Shown piece by piece: positions 1 to 12,879 of a DNA stretch of 44,029 nt (the stretch's first letter is position 1; each line of letters opens with the position of its first letter). The DNA is taken from NCBI GenBank assembly GCA_019649035.1, contig BMAT01006665.1, forward strand, positions 714,127 to 758,155, in the 5' to 3' direction. Both the position numbers and the translations under genes were made by a program. The stretch is from Elysia marginata. Its lineage: Eukaryota; Mollusca; Gastropoda; Plakobranchidae. The notes beneath the pieces are model-generated. The model made no database searches, was not told the DNA's origin, and was given only the letters and a program-made list of their open reading frames with translations.

Positions 1-34
1 TCTCTCTCTCTCTCTCTATCTCTATCTCTCTCTT
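1..34. repeat. CT microsatellite at the window edge
   Basis: TC dinucleotides with three-base interruptions (TATC) running off the left edge of the window. Confidence 0.9.
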
Positions 35-3000
35 TGTGGTGTTAATGTACGTATCTTGTAAATTGGAGGTCTGTTTCTCCCATACAAATATTTTCTCACT
101 CACTCTTTCCATTCTTTCTCGCTTCTTCTTTCTCAATTTTTATCCTGCTCTGCCCACCTATCTATCAATAATTATATTTGTTCTTTCCCGTCAATACGTT
201 TCTCAATCTCAAATGATTCCCTCTCAACTCCCTCTGTTCGTCTTTCGTGCAGACCCAAAAATAATTTTAAAAAAAATAATAAAAATTCAACATGTTTTAT
301 ATTTAGGTACGCAATATTTTTTTTAATTGACCTTTTAAACTCGATGTAACTCACATTCATTTTTTGCCGTCATACTGTACCAAAGTGTATCTCCTAAAAT
401 GGACTTCCCGTAGTAACATTTCTAGGGTTAATTAATTATTCACAGAAAAGTCCAGAAGCTGTCACCGACATAAAGTTATGATGTCGCCATCTTTGTTGAG
501 CCTCAGCGGTTTTTTTTCTTTTTGAGAATTGTGAAACGTTGAAGGCTGGAGAACCGGGCTGTGATTCGTAGAGTACCATGTTAGGATCATCTGAAAATTG
601 TGCTACGGTGGGGCCAAGTTTCATAGATAAAGTTAATGGTTGGAAATTGTATGTGCATGAGAGTAGGTTGGTAGGTAGGTAGTTAGATAGGCAGATAGGG
701 TCAAAGACTTCTTATAATTCTTAATTATGTAAATTTCGCAATCATATACCCGTTTTAAGTGCTGTTCATACAATTCTTTTGTAACTGAATTCTCACGAAC
801 AAGTCGCAAGATTTTGAAACAGGAATTGATACGCCGATGATTTTGAGGCTGTATAAGGACCAATTATCCAATTCTTCTTCTTTATTTCACCTAAAGCAGC
901 GTCAGAAGGAATGTTAATTGAATGTAAAACAAATTCAGCGTCATAGCTTCTTCGATACAAATTATGGGTTATTTTATCCCAGCCGCTTGTCTTTTCAATA
1001 TTTTTTTATTTACAAATGACCGTTATATGTTCCTAAAAATTCCAACAACGAATATACTTTATTATTTTATCTTCGCTGGTCTAAAACACGTTTTTAAGTT
1101 TCTAAAACATGTATTTAGAGTTGTGCAACATAAATGCAATGTCATTGATTGCACTAAGACTGTTTCACAAACTAAAGCTCCTGATCGTATGAGCTGTTAT
1201 GCACATCCCATTTTAAAATTTTCAATTTACTTTGAATTTAAAGAGTACAAAAAATGTACGGTTCAGTACAGATATGTTATTGGAACATCAAAGACGCCTC
1301 GATAGGAAACAAGCTGATGTCTTGTTGAGCTCCTCGAGATGTTTGTGCTACAAACACGACAATGGATTTCTCAAGCACCCAAAGGATTTGGTTTTATTAT
1401 TCTACTGTAATAAAGTTTGTATTGCCATCTTACCGCATCTCCTACACCGATATCCTTAATAATACTTGGATTAAAGCGATCGGTCTTTTTCTTTCTTTAT
1501 TTTTTGTTTTTGTTTTTTTTCCCATTTTTTTTTTGCTTTCAAATAGGAACGCGGATATTTGTCTAGATCGCAGAATTAGTTTTGAGAAAGCATTTTGTAT
1601 AGTTAAGTTTCTATGTTTTAAAGCTCGAACATGAACAAAAAATGAAGAAAACTGATGTAGAAAGAAACAACAATGAACACTCATGAAGGTTTGTTGGTGT
1701 GTGTTAACTTTGTAGACATGTGGATCACAAGATTGAAAGCCATGGGTGTATGTTGACAATAGACAAGTAAGTAAAAAGGAAACAGGAAAGGTAGATAGCT
1801 CGAAGGGTAAATAAATTTAAAGTAAAAGATAAGTTGTATTATGTATTGGTCTGTTGTTCATTTTATTACTAAGCACATAGCTATAATTATTATAATGAAT
1901 GTAAAATCGAGACGAACTGCTTTTTGGACACGATGCAATGATTAAAAAAAAAACGCGAAGAAGGAGCAAAGAGCCAGGATCGCTAGAAAATCATATGCGG
2001 CGAGAATGCTGAAGTAATCGTCTAAGTGGATTGAAAATAGCTACACTGATTATGCGTTAGTTCTATTTAAAAAGAATGCATATTTGTACATTGTTTCAAA
2101 GTAGCTAAGTAATGCCCTTTTCTAAGCATGCTGACTTTGTGTTATACTTTTTATTAAATTTAAAATCTATAAATGGCGTTAAAAATACTTTCATATTTTG
2201 AAAAAAAATGATAAATCCTTGCGTGTCTTTACTTTACTTCGTTCAAATTAATTTCGATTTTTCCTATAGGTATTTCAGAGCCTGTCGTGAGGAAAGCAAC
2301 TGAATATACTGAAATATTTATAGGTCTCCATTTTCTGTATTATACAATTTATTAGTCTATTTTTACCACACTGTTATAACTCTGTCTGTCTTTCTATTCG
2401 CCCATTAACAGAACGGTTTTCTGCCTGCCAGACCACGGACACTCTTCCTCCACCCCTTCCACATTCTGTTTCTGTCATTCCTTGCTTTGCCCCATCTCCC
2501 CATCTTTATTTCTAAATACATCTACCCTCATTTTTGCTCTTCTTTCGTAATCAACCGTCTTTGACTTCATACATGTTTTAAATGTTTCTCCTGCTTTACA
2601 TGTCTCTTGGTTTGTTCAATTTCCTATCTATCCCTCTGTACTTTATAGTTATTCATTATCTTGCTCGTTCTGTCGTTGCTGTAACTTTATAATATACTTA
2701 ACGGTAACTTGTCTGCTTCTGTCAATTGATTTTTCACAGTACCTCTTTTTATTTTCTTATCTCTCTATTTCCCCGTACTCATCCTTTACCCCCCTCTCTC
2801 GCTACCTTTCTCTCTGTTTATGCCTGTCTCTCAAACTCTCTGTATCTTTTTGCACACGAGAAAAAAACCCGCATTTCAATAAAATGTCCCCCACTTCATT
2901 AATCCGTTTTGGTTTGGCTTTATGCCGCTAAACTGCACATGGTTAAGACACATTCCAAACTTCTTCAATTGCTTGCATAATTTGAGCACTCCGAATGAAT

Positions 3001-5174
3001 CTCACTAAATTAAACATAGGATATGATTGGTAATGTCATAAATGAACCTGGCGTGTGATATACAATTCTTAAAACACAGCAACAAAAACATCAAGAACAA
3101 CAAAACAGACTGGAAAATAAAAAAATCTCTAACTTAATATAGTACTTTCATGCTCGATGAATAAATACAAAACGTTTGCTCTTCAATTTTGCGATATCAG
3201 CTGATTTACGAAATCATTTGAACATATTTTAAGGATTCTATGTATCCTTAGAAATATACAAACGATACAATATGTAAAACTGCATAAACTCGTGACGGAA
3301 AAAGTCAAAAATAATTTTATTATACTCCCTACTTTCTCAGAAAATGTCAAGTCTTCAAGAGATTAAAGAAAAATCGACAGTATCGGGAGAACAATAATTA
3401 TTGTTTTAACACTCCAGTAGACTTTTCATAGGCTTACGACGGTGTTTTTCAGCAGGATGTCAAGCGCACGCGAAAGTTGAATACAACAACTTGACACTTT
3501 GGCTGATACCGTAAAAAGTTTGTTACACCGATTTGTTCACCAGCAACGATAATTATATGAGCAAATATGTGAATGAAACGGATTCCTCTTATGTTAAAAT
3601 GGGTAGAAACGAAGCATGAAGTTCACATTGATAGGCTTAGCTTCTTTATAACCCCACAGATTTACTCACAAAGTGACTCATAATCGACAAAGTTATTCAG
3701 ACCTTGGGTAAGTCTGGAGCAATGAGTGTAAGTAGAAAAACATTATGTCTATTAAATTCTACTGGTGTAAACGTAGGTTAGGTTATTCAAGAATGCGCTT
3801 CACAGAAAAAAAATGCTTCACGAACCTCAGAGACTGTGTCTCTACAACCTGGGTAGGCAGTGCGGAAAACATAAACCATTTACACCCTGACAACTATTGC
3901 TCCCACGGGTTCGGGTTTTTGTTACTTGGAGTTTGCCAGCTCATCTTCAGATAGTATTGCTCTGACTACATTAACTGCGCTTCAAGTAGAAATGAACGGA
4001 GAGCAAAGGATGTCCTTAACCAATCGCGTGCAGAATAATTGTGTCTAAATTTCGTTATTCCGCTGCTTGAAGTTTTACTACTTTCATACAACAGCAGTTG
4101 AACATCTAATATTCTACAGAGAGGCTTAGTTTGAATACAACAGTGGCTGAAAAATCAGACGCCTTCGTGGCAATGCTTTTTAACCAACTGCTCTAATAAT
4201 AAAAAATCATTCCCTTTCCCTATGGAATGGTTCATATGGCACTGTGCATGCAGTAAGTTCAACGTTTTCCCACAATCGTTCAAATATACTTCCCCTTGGC
4301 CGAAGAATATTTCTCAGTGTCTGCTACTGACACACGTGTATTAACAAATTGGACTTTCAATACCGCTGCTTTTTTAAACCAACTACCTTTCTTCAGAAAA
4401 ATATACAAACCATACGAGTTTTTTAGCTACACAGCGTGAAAAATATAATTTCTCTTAGTCCTTACCTATTATCTTGCAGTTGTTTGATTTGAATGGCTTC
4501 ATTTTTATCCATCTTTCATTATGAATCAGAATATGGTTAAAAACTTTAAAAAAAAACTGCTCTGTATGCTTTCCGACTGTTGTTATTATTGTTATTTCAA
4601 AAGCAGTGAGTTAAAAATGAAATTTCCTGATTTAGTTAGGTTAAATTCGGAGAACATAACATGTGGACGGACGAGTTGGTCTGTATCTCCTACTGGTCAA
4701 GACAATGTATGTATATCGGCCAAATTAGAATTATTTTATTTTAAATACTTTTCACTTCTTCTTCTCTCCACCAGGTCTAATAACGCTTAGGGTGATAAAG
4801 GGAATGGTAGTTTGTCTGCTCAATATTTTTTTTATCTCGATCCATTTGTTAATCATAACAGTGCTATAATTTGATTGAAGTGACAAGCTTAGCCATAGTA
4901 ATAAAATACCACATATCTTTAAAAACCAAATTATGTTAGTGTGCATGTTCAATTCTTTGCAGCTATTTCCATTTTTTTAATAACGGCAATGTTATTTCAA
5001 ATCAATTACAAACCTAGCCATAGCTAAAATAATGTTCACTTAAAAAAAAATAATGACACAAAATTTATCCCAGTCTTCTTTGTAGAGAAAATGAGGCAAA
5101 GCAAAGTAGTCATGAAAAATAGACTTAACCCAGCCGAGAGCGAGAGTCTAACGTTTTTAATCAAAGATCATTCA
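35..5174. other. AT-rich noncoding stretch, no gene seen
   Basis: I find no coding exon here. The only structure is a short GGTA-like repeat near 664-695 and a pyrimidine-rich tract on the plus strand at about 2380-2870. Short open frames lack codon constraint or recognisable domains. Confidence 0.6.
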
Positions 5175-5450
5175 ATAGGTCTATTTACCGAGTCGCATCA
5201 CACGTAACTAAGCTGTCAGGGAGGACAAGAGGCGATCATGTACCAGGGAGCGGTCAGGACTCCCTCTCAGCTCGCGCTCGCTCCACGCCTCTTGGCCTAT
5301 CCTGGGGTATGACTGGTCCAGCCGAGCCACCGAGCCAGTCATAGTAAGCAAGTGACTAGAACAAAAGATGTCCAGGCTGTCGGCAGTTCTCTCCCCGAAG
5401 CCTGCGGTGCTGGCTCCTTTCGTCCATGATTAGCTCAATTTTACCTGCCA
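5175..5450. other. GC-rich island with nested inverted repeats
   Basis: Clearly richer in GC than its flanks. It has a 9-bp inverted repeat CAAGAGGCG (5226-5234) / CGCCTCTTG (5286-5294), inside which GGGAG/CTCCC can pair. A second 9-bp repeat, TATGACTGG (5308-5316) / CCAGTCATA (5335-5343), lies just downstream. No protein reading is convincing. It could be a small mobile-element remnant, a structured RNA segment or a regulatory element. Confidence 0.5.
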
Positions 5451-8400
5451 TTTCGTTTGTTGGGTGGCTATATTGATCAGAAGTCTCACCCTAGCCATTT
5501 TAGTTTTCTCTTTCTCGACCCATCGTGATATCTTCCTGGCTAGCTCTGGTCACATGGAGAAAGTCATGATGCCAGAGACGTGCTACCGGCAAATGTCAGG
5601 TTCTTTAAGAACCACTCCTAATGATCCATGTTGGTTTTGGGTGTGTCATTTAAAAACTCAGACAAGACAGCGACTGAACGGTATTACAGTTTGAAGCTTT
5701 TATCACACTGCATGATTGTGATTTAGATACAAAAGACTGGGCAGGCATTTTACGGTTTAGAACAACTTATTGTTCTATCAACGCAACTTTTGAATTTCAG
5801 AGGTCGGCTTTTTGCAGCTCCTGAAATGATTTTGGGATAAAGCAGAATCATCTTTATTGTCAAATTATTTCCATCCATGGAAATCTAAAACCCCTTTGAA
5901 TCATTGACCACTACCTTACCATGCCCCTGAATAACCAACCATGTTTAATTCTGATATTTTTTATGCTCGTGTGAGCTTCCTGGCTAGCATTTTCAAAACT
6001 TCGTCAATCTCATGCAGTCCGCAGCGGATTGCTTGTCTGAAAATAATTTACTTTTCCGATACCGTCTCAGATTTGTGAAGGTGAGTGTTCAAATAATCTG
6101 TTTTGGCATCACATTTGTGATTCGACTGTCGGCTATCCAGATTTCACAGGCCTTTGGGTACTGTTGGAAGCTGAGTCATAAATCAATATCAATTTCACCT
6201 CGTCTAAGTTGTTCTAAATTCAAATTAGAATCACCATCTCATATCTTACCCAATTTGTTTTTAGTAATGCCCATGCGTTCATTTTCTTTGGCGATAGAAA
6301 TATTAAAATGATAAATAGAAAAATCATTTCACCAATATTTATTTGAAAGGATTTGTCGGTTGGAAAGAAGTTTTGATGAAAGATTTCTGTATAAATATTT
6401 AATTGAACGGATTGGTGATAAGATTGATAAAGCTATTAAATGCGCATATATAGGTTGTTCCAATGGAAACAGGTTTTTGAAAAACTGAAAATGAAATTTT
6501 TCTACAATTTGCATCGTAACCAGTTGTATGGCAGAACAGTGTACACAGGAAAATACTAAATCAAATGCTTGTAAGTCATAAATCTTAAAACAATCTATAT
6601 TGCAGGCTAGGTCGATGAGGGCTTAACCCGATTATGAATCACACATAAGCCCACTCTAGTTCTAGATATATGAGGGAACCAAAGTTAATCCGAAACTATT
6701 CCTATAGACTAGTTTCAAATGTTACCCTTTAATTATCGTTAAACAAATTATCTTGTTATTTGCTTTGAAAAAAATTTCCAGGAAAAGAAAGGCTAGAGAT
6801 ATAATTTTTCAAAGTTATGTAAGATATATTTTTAACTGTAAATAGCCCAATGTCTGCCTAATTTTACCCTGGCTGAGGTTTTTATCCATCGACATCTTGA
6901 CTTAAACAAACGTTCTAGGATATTGAGGGACTCCAGTCAGGCCTAATATGCTAAAAATTTATTTTAAACATAGACACTGCATTGCAGTGAGGCAGTTCCT
7001 TTCTTTCTTTTTCTCCATTCAATATCAATAATCAATAAATGCAAGGACATCATCCAAACAACCTAATTTACTGAGAGACGCTAGACCAACATGCACTGTC
7101 GATGATGTAAGAGGGTACATGATATAGATATTACTTACTTTGACAATGTCTTGAATTTTTTTCTTTGATAAAATTAAAACCAAACATAATATTTGAACAT
7201 AAATGCTTTTCAAAAGCCAACACGCTATAATAGATCGCTGCTAAACTCTCAGTTTCTTGACTGAAGACACAGGACTGAAACCCTCATCCATGTATGTTTG
7301 TCGGAGAAAGATGGGGAGAGAGATATTGTTTCATTTTGTTCTAATTATTAGTTGCTTTTTAGATCCTTTTTCTTGTCTCTTTGTTTTTATTTGTTTTATT
7401 TATTTAGCATCGCAGAAACTCGCACAATTCTTACTTCCTCATACAAAAGCTCAATATTCTTAAAAATGCAAGTCTTTTAATATTGCCTGCAACTGGCAGT
7501 TCTTAGTAAAAGCGTTATGACATACTCCTTCAAGAGTCCCTAGTTTTTCTAATATTTGCAACTGTTGATTAATCTTCACCGCACAAAAATGTTTTGATTA
7601 ATTGCTAAACTCATAACTTTGTCATTCGAATCTTTCATTTTCTTCAAACCTGAAAACCGCACAAAATCTCCTGCTATATGCCGCTCGCCTTTCTCAAAAT
7701 GTGTAATGATTTTTTTCTCTTTGCCCAAGATCCGGATCAAGTGTAGAGGTTTCCAGTTGGGCAGCCTCTTGTTCCTGATCTCTTATCACTCACACTGTAT
7801 GATGGCCCTCGACGACCGAGACTCTTTACACTACCGATACGTTTCCTCTTTCTTGTCAGTTTTCAATGCAGCACTAGGCGCACCGATATTATCTCACCCC
7901 TCATCTTCATGGCACTGCTTGCTACTTCTGGAGCTGTTTCTCGAGTTTTTAAACATCCCCTTAGTTTTTTATTCTTTCTTTAACTTCTTCGTCTTCTCTC
8001 CCCCTCTTTATATCCACTTTTCTTCGACCAGGCACAAAACAATCACAACCGTGTATTTTTATTTGTTAAATAGCATCTGATCTTATTCCACTCGTTTCTG
8101 ACAAAGAATTCGGTATTAATTGTTTAAAAATAAACACATCTCTCCATTTCCTGGCTTTCTTTTCTAAATTTCCCTTTTGTTCTGTTTGCCTGCCTACTTG
8201 TCTATACTTTTGATCTCTGTCTCTTGTTCCTCAATATGCATTTATCTCTACTCGAAAGGTTAATCCAAGTAATAAATTACCCCACTAACGATGTGAGTTT
8301 TGAACTTTTACTTGCCTTTCACGTTTTTATCTTTTGTCGCATTTTTGTATGTTCGCTGCTTTGTACTCATTATCTCTCTCTCTTTCTTTCTCTCCATGCA

Positions 8401-8539
8401 ATCATTTCTGTCTTTTGCTGTCTCATCCACTCATTAGCCTCTAAATTCCTCCTTCTCCCCACGTGCTTTCCTTGTTCTATCGGCCCTTCTGTTCCTAACA
8501 CCTCATCCCCCACCCTCTATTTCTGACATTCCCCTTCCG
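5451..8539. other. AT-rich noncoding stretch
   Basis: No supported exon. 7960-8540 is strongly pyrimidine-rich on the plus strand, which creates hydrophobic open frames (one of 153 codons at 7619-8080) without ATG support or domain similarity. Confidence 0.55.
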
Positions 8540-8780
8540 GTTCTCCCCACTCCTCCTCCCCCCCCCTCGGGCATCTCTATTGGGATACAAGAGCAAGCAG
8601 TTACGACCTGAGCAATAGAATGTAGCGGACTGAGAATGGGACTCAATGAAATTGGCACTTCTCATGTCCGGCCATAATTGGAATTTCTGCGCCGCGCCCA
8701 GGACGCCAACAGTTGGGATGAGGGAGACGAAGGGTGAAACTGTTCGAGAGGGAGGAGGGAAAGAAAGAAGAGACAAATAT
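8540..8780. promoter_or_regulatory. Candidate conserved noncoding element with a CArG box
   Basis: A non-repetitive, GC-richer island in AT-rich DNA. It contains CCATAATTGG at 8672-8681, a perfect match to the CArG consensus CC(A/T)6GG bound by SRF/MADS proteins, next to GCGCCGCGCCC. Overlapping open frames on both strands do not resemble proteins. A regulatory role is inference only. Confidence 0.35.
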
Positions 8781-8993
8781 CATGATTTCTACTCTTGTAA
8801 GAGAATATTTTGGTTTCAGCACCTCTAGGCTGATTTAAATCCCCATCGTTATATACAATGGTTGTCTTAACGATTCGTTCCTCTGAACGAAACATTATAT
8901 GTAAATTCTAACACTAACACTTTCAATTTTATCTTCTGGCAAACTTTGGTCGCGTTTTAGAGGCAGGCATACTCGCATCGTTCTGAACAGATA

Positions 8994-9006
8994 CCCCCCC
9001 CCCCCC
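8994..9006. repeat. Homopolymer of 13 C
   Basis: A 13-base C run, an error-prone site for sequencing. The sequence between 8781 and 9404 is otherwise noncoding with no feature I can support. Confidence 0.95.
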
Positions 9007-9404
9007 AAACAGCTTGATAAAATAATTTCATAGCAACATACAACATTGCGACCTAAGCCTCAGTGTTCATGGGGTTTATCCGCTCTACGGGTACCATAAT
9101 CGACTGCCATTAGGACTGACAACAAACAGAGTAGACTAGAAAATGTAACAGTTGTCATAAAATTCTTGTTATGGCTTTGAGTTGGAATTAGTAATTAAAA
9201 AACATTTGTAGACGCACTCGTATAACGAAGACAAACAACCAACATACAGAAACAGGTTTTGATCACTGCCTCTGCGATTTCACAGTACAGGAATACAGGG
9301 AAAATCATCTTGATGAGCCAGAGGCCCCTACGATAGTCTTGATCCCGATCTCCACTAACTTGTGGGGATTAAAGAGCTGGCTTGAGAGGGAAATCTATGC
9401 AGAA

Positions 9405-9610
9405 TTAGTATCTGTGCAGTAGCTTGTCAACTTGGTTTTTTGAATGAGGTAATGCTTGGGGCAGTAACAGTGATTTCGGGGAGACTATTCTCAACTATCT
9501 AAAGACTAAAGTAGTTTTTTTTTCTGATATCTAGCTGGAAATTCTGTTTTGCGAGTTTGTAGCAATGACCTCTTGTTCTAGTGTTTTTGTTGAATGTGAG
9601 ATTGTCCATT
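9405..9610 (-). pseudogene. CR1/L2-like LINE reverse-transcriptase C-terminal relic, 5'-truncated
   Basis: Read on the minus strand, this piece gives NTRTRGHCYKLAKQNF, then LDIRKKNYFSL, a stop, then NSLPEITVTAPSITSFK. This is the well-known tail of CR1/L2-type LINE ORF2 proteins (TRGHSYKL...LDxRKxxFSxRVVNxWNSLP...VxAPSxxxFKxxLD). After one frameshift in the A-run the reading continues QVDKLLHRY and meets TAA at 9405-9407, plausibly the ancestral stop. An in-frame stop replaces the conserved Arg/Gln before IV. Similarity ends near 9610, where an active element would continue for kilobases, so it is a 5'-truncated dead copy. It has no role in the Ig gene apart from being inserted near it. Confidence 0.8.
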
Positions 9611-12375
9611 ATACTATTCTTTCAATCAGTAAGTAAGAGTAAAACATAAACACGAAAATCCAAAAACTATTTACTGTATTTAAAAGTTCTGTGCGAAACA
9701 AAACCAACAACAGGGCCAAAATGTAACAAGTTGTTGAACATAACCCCTCGAAATTCAACATCACAGAGAACTTCAGTGTAACGGGCCGCAATGTGCTATG
9801 ACCGCAGGGTAAAACGTCCGTAATCTGTTTTGCATAGAAATTATGGGGAAAAGTGAACATATTGATTCTCTTGAAGTATAGATTGATAGAGGAACATCTT
9901 CAATGTTGTATTTCTACCGGCTTGAGGAAAATACAGACAAAAACGTTGATTCTCCACAAGAGTTTAGATTTAATAATGAATACACACATTAAATAATTGC
10001 CCCCCCCCCTCCGGGGCTCTGTTCTATCATGATCCTTTTACACAAATATTCCAAAAAGAACAGTTTTGTAAGAAAAACTTCACGGCAAAGATAGAAATAG
10101 ACATTGTTTGTTGACATTGCCTGCTGCTCAGATCTAGGAGGCTCAAGTACTGTCCATCTCCGTCGTTGCCGGTGTTTGCTGAGGGTGGCAACGACTACGT
10201 CGAGCTGGGAATGAACTTATAGTTGACAGCCCATCAGATTCATAACTGTGCTGAATTATGTGATCCAGACTTTTGTGGGGGTTTTTTAAATAAAGCTCAA
10301 AACTGCTCTATCGCTTTGAAACTCACTGCACAAAAGGCTATGAAGCTGATGTTATTTTTTGTTTAACATTGGCATTAAAATCTAGCCGCACTCGCCGATC
10401 TCTTGAAGACGCCAACATAGTAGTTTGTATAATAAAGTCTGTCGGAGACTCAAAAAAATATGTTACGAAATAGCGATCCATAACACAATAACAAATGCGC
10501 AAAAATCAAACAAAACAACTTTGCGACACATCATCTGGATTTATTGTGCAAGTACAACGAAGAACAAACAACTTATCACCCACACACATTTCCCCTGCTA
10601 CTGCCTGATTTTTTTTCCCTTTTCTGTTGTTTTTTTTGTTTTTTTTTGTTCTATTGCTGGGGAGGAAATGTAAAGTAGTTTTATCAGCTAGAAATAAGCC
10701 ACTTTTGCAAGATAAAGATGTGACTCCTGCAACTTTGCTTTTCAAATTCAAACAGCTTTTTATGCTAGACTGTACTGGATTAATTTCTAAACAAGTTACA
10801 GTAAGCATACTTGCAACCACACTCCGGGTGGATCATGATGACAATCTTACACACAGTTTTTCTCAAATCGAAAATGGCTTTTGTGTATTACTGTGAAGAA
10901 AAAAATCTCGAAACAGTATGACCCCGACCCTATCTCTTCCCAAATCCTTTTTTTTCCAAATGAAATAAGGAAGAAAATCGTGTCGGCAAAATTTCTTGCG
11001 TAAAAGACAAATCATAAATACGATGTGGCGCAGGTGTAGCCTCGGTTTATCTTTGTCCGCTTTCCTTCCAATACCATGCTGAGTCAGTACATAATATCAT
11101 AAAAAAAAGTTCCTTTTTAAGAAGTTTTTCCCGTTCTGTGCGGGTGCGTTTTTTTTTTCGCCTTCTTTTACAAATGTTTTTTATGTGCCGGATCGAGATG
11201 TTGTAGTCTTGTTGCGACCCAGTTGAAGGCTCAGGTGTTTTGTACAACAGCTTGTAGGGAAAAAAATTAAATTTCACGATGAATATTACGCAATTTTTGT
11301 CACTCCTGATTTTAATTGAGACCGTTTTGTGCAAGAGTTTGGACATAGAAAATATACAATTAAAATATCGTGTACATGATCCTCGCCACTCTGTAATTGC
11401 AATGAAAACTTAATTAAAAGTATCTAATTACTGGTAGTAAGTCGAGATTTATAACCAGTGAATGGACAAAAACGTTGTGAAGTTATTGAAAAAAAATGTT
11501 ATGGTCTGATTTCGAATCCTCATTGATCTTAATTGTCGTTGAATTGCTTGATTATTCGGAAAGTTTTTTTTCTTATTCTTTCAAGCATTTGTTTAACTCT
11601 TTGCTTGATCCCTGCTTGATCTTCGTAGTGCCTTGCAAATGAACAAGTTGTTGCTTAAAACACTTCAATAGCTCGGATGAAATGAAACAAAGAATACTTG
11701 ATTCCTAATAGAAGAAAATCAACATATTTTCATTGAGCTGTTACTTCTAAGCTCAAGCGAGAAAACCATTACAAAGGGCTTCTTAGTATTCAGAGGCCTA
11801 ATTTCTACAATACAAAACAATATAGGCCCCATTAACTATCAAGAACAGGATAGTTCATTGAAGAGGTTTAGGCCTAAAGGCTTGGGAGAATCGAGTCCCC
11901 TTGGCAACTGTTGATTCTGGCCTGTACGCCGGCACGCAACCCCGCGATTCATTGTTTCTGCGCTCTTTTCTATGGGAGGTTTTATATGACATTGGCAAGA
12001 TTTAGTGATGTAGTATTTGCTTTGAAGGAGACAAAGAAAAACAAACCATAATTGTTGGTATGTGACAGTTGCGAGCCAGCCAGAACTGATGTAGTGTAAA
12101 CAAAGAAAGAGGGTAATGATGATCAAGCGCTTTGGGTTTAAAAAGTAAAATCTGATCTCATTAGAGTCTTTTCTACGCGGAAAGGAACAAAACAAAGATG
12201 TTTAAAAACAAATTCTATCTAACTTGATGAAATAAAATCAGGAAAATTTGAGACTCTATTATAGAAGGAGACAGAGACCCATAGGCAAATCAGCACGTTA
12301 CTGTACCTTAGTCTCCCATTCTAACTCGCCGTTTAGAAGCCAATTTGCTAAACGCAAACGCATGGTAGTTCTTTT
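9611..12375. other. Noncoding stretch with one strong hairpin
   Basis: No exon recognised. The notable structure is a perfect 9-bp inverted repeat GTCGTTGCC (10162-10170) / GGCAACGAC (10187-10195) with a 16-base loop, in a small GC-richer patch at about 10130-10220. Confidence 0.55.
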
Positions 12376-12720
12376 CGAGTCGTTCATATTATGAGCGCAC
12401 TTAATCTATTGGAAACTTATACCATCTCAGTTCGCCCTAGTGAAAGGAGCCGCTCTGACACTGTGGTCATCCGGTGGGGGAGGATGTTACTAATGATTCC
12501 TCCCCACATAGAGCCTACAGCAGGAAGCGTTCTCGCTACTCTAGCACGCGCCCGTGCCATGAATACTTGTTGCCATATATTTCGAGACAGGCGTTTAATT
12601 CCAGAAGTTCAGTTGAGCCTTTAATCAATCAGGCGGTTCGGTCAAATCAGGCTTGCATCGGCCAGTTTTATTGCGCTGATTTTGGAGATTAGTGGCTGCG
12701 TACGGGTAATAGAAGATACC
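12376..12720. promoter_or_regulatory. Candidate conserved noncoding element with hairpin and PBX-like site
   Basis: GC-richer unique sequence. It carries an 8-bp inverted repeat GGGGAGGA (12477-12484) / TCCTCCCC (12498-12505) and AATCAATCA at 12623-12631, whose reverse complement TGATTGATT matches the PBX/Hox TGATTGAT word. A 77-codon ATG-started frame at 12391-12624 has no recognisable domain. The regulatory call is inferred from composition and motif only. Confidence 0.35.
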
Positions 12721-12879
12721 ACAGACGGCAATCATAGAATCATATCTGTCGTATTGATTGGTGATTGAAGCTAATTCCGTGGAGAGGAGCGAAGGGAAAA
12801 TTTAAAAAGATTAAATAATAATGTCCTTTTATGTTTCTCAATAAATCATTGTTGCCTCCACCACCAGCGCCGTCTCTAT

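Noticed and set aside
5464-5694. Signal-peptide-like frame AILIRSLTLAILVFSFS
   Set aside because: It has no ATG, an in-frame stop lies upstream, and no phase-1 donor can be tied to exon A.
7619-8080. 153-codon open frame, Phe/Leu/Ser-rich
   Set aside because: It starts at TTG, runs through pyrimidine-rich DNA and shows no domain; best explained by composition.
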